From the NCBI GenBank assembly GCA_003427395.1, contig BFEA01000020.1, positions 1,590,329 to 1,615,850 on the forward strand: a stretch of 25,522 bases of DNA, written 5' to 3'. Position 1 is the first letter of the stretch. Each line of letters opens with the position of its first letter. The translations under genes and the position numbers were made by a program. The notes beneath the pieces are model-generated. The model saw only the letters and a list, made by a program, of their open reading frames with translations, was not told the origin of the DNA and searched no databases. The stretch is from Chara braunii (Eukaryota; Streptophyta; Charophyceae; Charales; Characeae). Below, piece by piece: positions 23,004 to 25,522 of this stretch.

Positions 23004-24340
23004 GTGCTACGAGTGGCATGCAATCGGCACTAATGTCCCCACTGGGACCCACCGCAGCATGGCATTCCAACCGATTCTTAAAATAAATAAAACAAAAAAT
23101 AATTATTTGGTCCAGATATGCCAAGTAGTAGTGAAGCGGTGCCAGCTGACAAGTTCAGACCCGTACAAACAATACTACTCCTATTTATGACTGGTCTCGA
23201 ACAGATTGCAATGCAGCAAAGAATAAATTACTACTCTACCTGTAACAGTCTGTCAGTTGTCAGCAGTGTCTTTAATAACTAACCAAAATAAAATAAAATC
23301 ATTTGCTGGAATGCATCCCGAATGGGAATAAAACAATAATCAACAATCTATCAGTTTACTGGAACCAACCCTTCCCCTCACTCCTTGAGTGTCACTTAGT
23401 GTCGATGTCCTGAAAGCTCCGGTCAAGCAGCGTGTCTGAAGGTGTGCACACGGCCCGCCCCGGTGCCCCAAGTTGATGTCCAACTATCCAGCCTCGTCTG
23501 TACTACTTTTTATACTCGTGTACAGTGCAAGTTGAGTATCCCCGCCAGAATCTCTTTATAGATGGTCCGGTACACGTCTATCCGCCATAGGGCCGGCCTG
23601 CCCGACACAACCTCTGTAGCGCAGCATAGCAGACCAAAGGACAAAGCAGCAAAGCATGCATGCTCTACTCCCAGTGGATTGGCATGGTGGCCGTGACCCA
23701 CGTGCTTCCTCCAATGCCCTTCAGAGGCAACGCCCGTCTCCCACCAGCATAATTCCCCAGGAGGAATGTCGACTCTCAAGGTTGAGCACACACAACACCT
23801 CACAATGAGAGGACTCTCAAGACCGAGTCTCACTTCCTAGCAAAGAGGGTAGATAAGGTAAGGAGCAACGTACCTCATAATGTTGCCCCCAACCACAGAT
23901 ATCTCACCAGTAAACCTGGCGTCTCTCAAGGTTGAGAGCACACCACACCTCACAATGAGAGGACTCTCAAGACCAAGTCTCACTTCCTCACGGTAAGAAG
24001 TAGCGAAGAGGGTAGATAAGGTAAGGAACAACGTACCTCATAATGCTGTCCCCAACCACAGATATCTCACCAGTAAACCTGACGTGCATTTATGATGACC
24101 TGGCAGTGCCTCCGCACAACCCACGATATAATGCAGTTCCACCTCGGCTTAAATGCCACGTCCGCAAGCTCTCATCATCCAGTGTGCACCCCTATGTTAC
24201 TACATAGCCTTCCAGGCACGCCCTCTGGACTCAGGGCCACCTATTATGCCAACGCCATAGCAATATATTCACTGCCATGCGACTTCACGGCACAGCACCA
24301 AATCACCAATGCGCTGGAGCCAGCGGAGCGGCCCGAACCA
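23004..24340 (-). other. Leader of the gypsy element between primer site and gag
   Basis: About 1.3 kb without coding signal. It contains a tandem duplication (23768-23920 and 23921-24083) and AT-rich DNA near 23070-23350. GGTGCCCCAAGTTG (about 23471) resembles a primer site on the minus strand, so a second, older LTR may be buried in this region. Confidence 0.5.
23768..24083. repeat. Tandem duplication of about 153 and 163 bp
   Basis: Two head-to-tail units share CTCTCAAGGTTGAG, CCTCACAATGAGAGGACTCT, GAGGGTAGATAAGGTAAGGA, CAACGTACCTCATAATG and CCAACCACAGATATCTCACC. The second has 13 extra bases near 23991. The first block of unit two is a near-perfect palindrome, CTCTCAAGGTTGAGAG. Confidence 0.88.
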
Positions 24341-24352
24341 GCTCCAATGCCA
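24341..24352 (-). promoter_or_regulatory. Primer binding site, probably initiator-Met tRNA type
   Basis: TGGCATTGGAGC on the minus strand, three bases after the LTR end. It matches the common plant primer site TGGTATCAGAGC at 9 of 12 positions with only transitions, and the following bases (TGGTTCG) also fit the tRNA T arm. Confidence 0.55.
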
Positions 24353-24355
24353 AAT

Positions 24356-25262
24356 TGCAAGGAATAATGAGCAATAGCGAAATGACAGAATTCCAGATTG
24401 CAAGATCAAAGCCAGATAGTCGAAAGCTGTCCAGAAAGCAGAAATGCACTGATGTCACGCCGAAGGAGAACCAAGGCAGCGAACTGAATTGTCAATGAAA
24501 GCAGCCTCTCGCCACCATCAACAATGTACTAGGAGCTCTTTCTCCTTAATGGCGCTCAGCGCCCAGACTAGGATCCTACAGCTACTGCACTTGCCTATCA
24601 TAATAACAAAACAACCAGCCGATGTCAGCAGCAGCAACCGAAGTACATGCAGATGTCGACCATGCAGACTTCCACCAGGACCAGGTACGTGCTCTCACAT
24701 CACCTCTCCAACTCGCCCTCTCAGTGCTCACCCTCGTCTCACCTCCGCGCTCCTTCTATCCCCAAGGACCACCACCAATACTCCACCAGCTATGGCCCGG
24801 CTATGGCTTCCTGGGCTATGGCGCTGCTCGCTAGCAGCCTAAATGGCAAGTGGCCAGGCACGATGGCTGCCTGGACTGGGACGAGCGCGTGGCCAGTAGC
24901 TTCACTTTGAGCCAAAGTATGTGCGCCCAGGCCCGTTCAGACAGTGGACTGGGCCCACAGCAGTTAGGAGCGCCCAACCACCTCACGCACAGTGAGGTGT
25001 TCCCTGCTTTCTGATTGCTTCCAAGTCTTGAGTAGAAGAGCCTAGAAGGCTCAGGGAAGATTCTGATGCTCGCAAGCAGGGCACATGTACCCAACTGGCG
25101 CCAGACAACCTGGCGCGTGGCAACTATCTGGCGCCCACTAAGGCTGGCAAAGTTTGAAATATTCCCACCCCTTTGAGATACAGGGCCCGCCTTCACTCAG
25201 GGCGGGGACGTAGCTTGCAGCGGGGGACCCATACGGACACGCCGAGGGCTCAGATCCTCCCA
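24356..25262 (-). mobile_element. 5' LTR of the gypsy element
   Basis: 907 bp with TG start (25262) and CA end (24356) on the minus strand. Same family and orientation as 16516-17451, and visibly diverged from it by substitutions and indels, which implies an old insertion. Confidence 0.75.
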
Positions 25263-25522
25263 CATGCATGAATGATGACCCGCGGTCGAGTCCTGAGTTC
25301 GTTTCCGTTTCCGTCATACAAGTATTTGCTTGCTTTTGCTTTCTTTCCTTTTTCGAGTCAACGAGATAATCCTCCTTTTTCGTCCAGCGATTTGGAATAA
25401 GTGGCCAGCCCGACTGCCCCAGACTTTCTTACACCGACTATCACATGGATCGGCTGCCACGTGGATACTTCCCATCCACGTCCTTATTTACGGTTTGAGA
25501 GGGAAGCATGCGGGGGGGGAGG
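25263..25522. other. Unassigned right edge
   Basis: No gene seen. It carries a G-box core CACGTG at 25458-25463 and another ACGT-core motif near 25478, followed by a G-rich end. Confidence 0.5.

Larger units (their letters stand above)
16516..25262 (-). mobile_element. Degenerate full-length Ty3/gypsy retrotransposon
   Basis: Order on the minus strand: 5' LTR (25262-24356), primer site (24352-24341), leader, gag (23003-about 20120), reverse transcriptase and RNase H (about 20119-18883), integrase (18882-17491), polypurine tract (17462-17452), 3' LTR (17451-16516). The order reverse transcriptase, RNase H, integrase defines Ty3/gypsy. Total about 8.7 kb. All reading frames are broken, protease is missing, integrase is partly inverted, and a TTAA element sits in gag. 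Target duplications at the outer ends are not clear (CATAA on the left, CATGC on the right), so the two LTRs could in principle come from different insertions. Confidence 0.78.

Overview
The window looks like nuclear DNA of a green plant-lineage organism, most likely a charophyte alga such as Chara. That is an inference. It rests on one gene of a class I know from plant genomes, dense dinucleotide repeats, and many decayed Ty3/gypsy retroelements whose gag-pol motifs are of the plant type. No bacterial operon, CRISPR array, rRNA or tRNA gene is visible. I found no new defence or metabolic system; the novelty is in mobile-element structure, in one enzyme's details and in an assembly artefact.

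Layout. 1-64: GA microsatellite. 502-1504: solo LTR, plus orientation. 1505-2503: strongly A/C-rich, G-poor DNA. 2504-3840: broken gypsy integrase on the plus strand, with possible LTR sequence after it. 4509-5266: two GA/CT microsatellites. 5671-7421: a DNA element with terminal inverted repeats ending in TTAA; inside it lie three copies of a palindromic repeat and an intact 19-base Tn5/Nextera adapter end, so this stretch is partly mis-assembled. 7422-9603: poly-A and degenerate tandem duplications.

9604-12963 (minus) is the only gene that looks intact: a 1119-residue family 31 glycoside hydrolase of the YihQ (sulfoquinovosidase-like) group, with both catalytic aspartates, several acidic insertions and no visible intron. 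Its 5' side carries a long CT/GT repeat, a purine tract and two G-box motifs.

14176-14561 is an assembly gap. 14570-16108 is a decayed plus-strand gag-protease fragment with a 20-bp minisatellite. 16516-25262 is a nearly complete but dead minus-strand Ty3/gypsy element: 5' LTR 24356-25262, primer site, leader with a tandem duplication, gag, reverse transcriptase, RNase H, integrase, polypurine tract, 3' LTR 16516-17451. It has lost its protease, carries a 661-bp inversion inside integrase, and its gag is interrupted by a second copy (20613-21321) of the TTAA element seen at 5671-7421. The order of events is therefore readable: retroelement insertion, then decay, inversion and secondary insertion.
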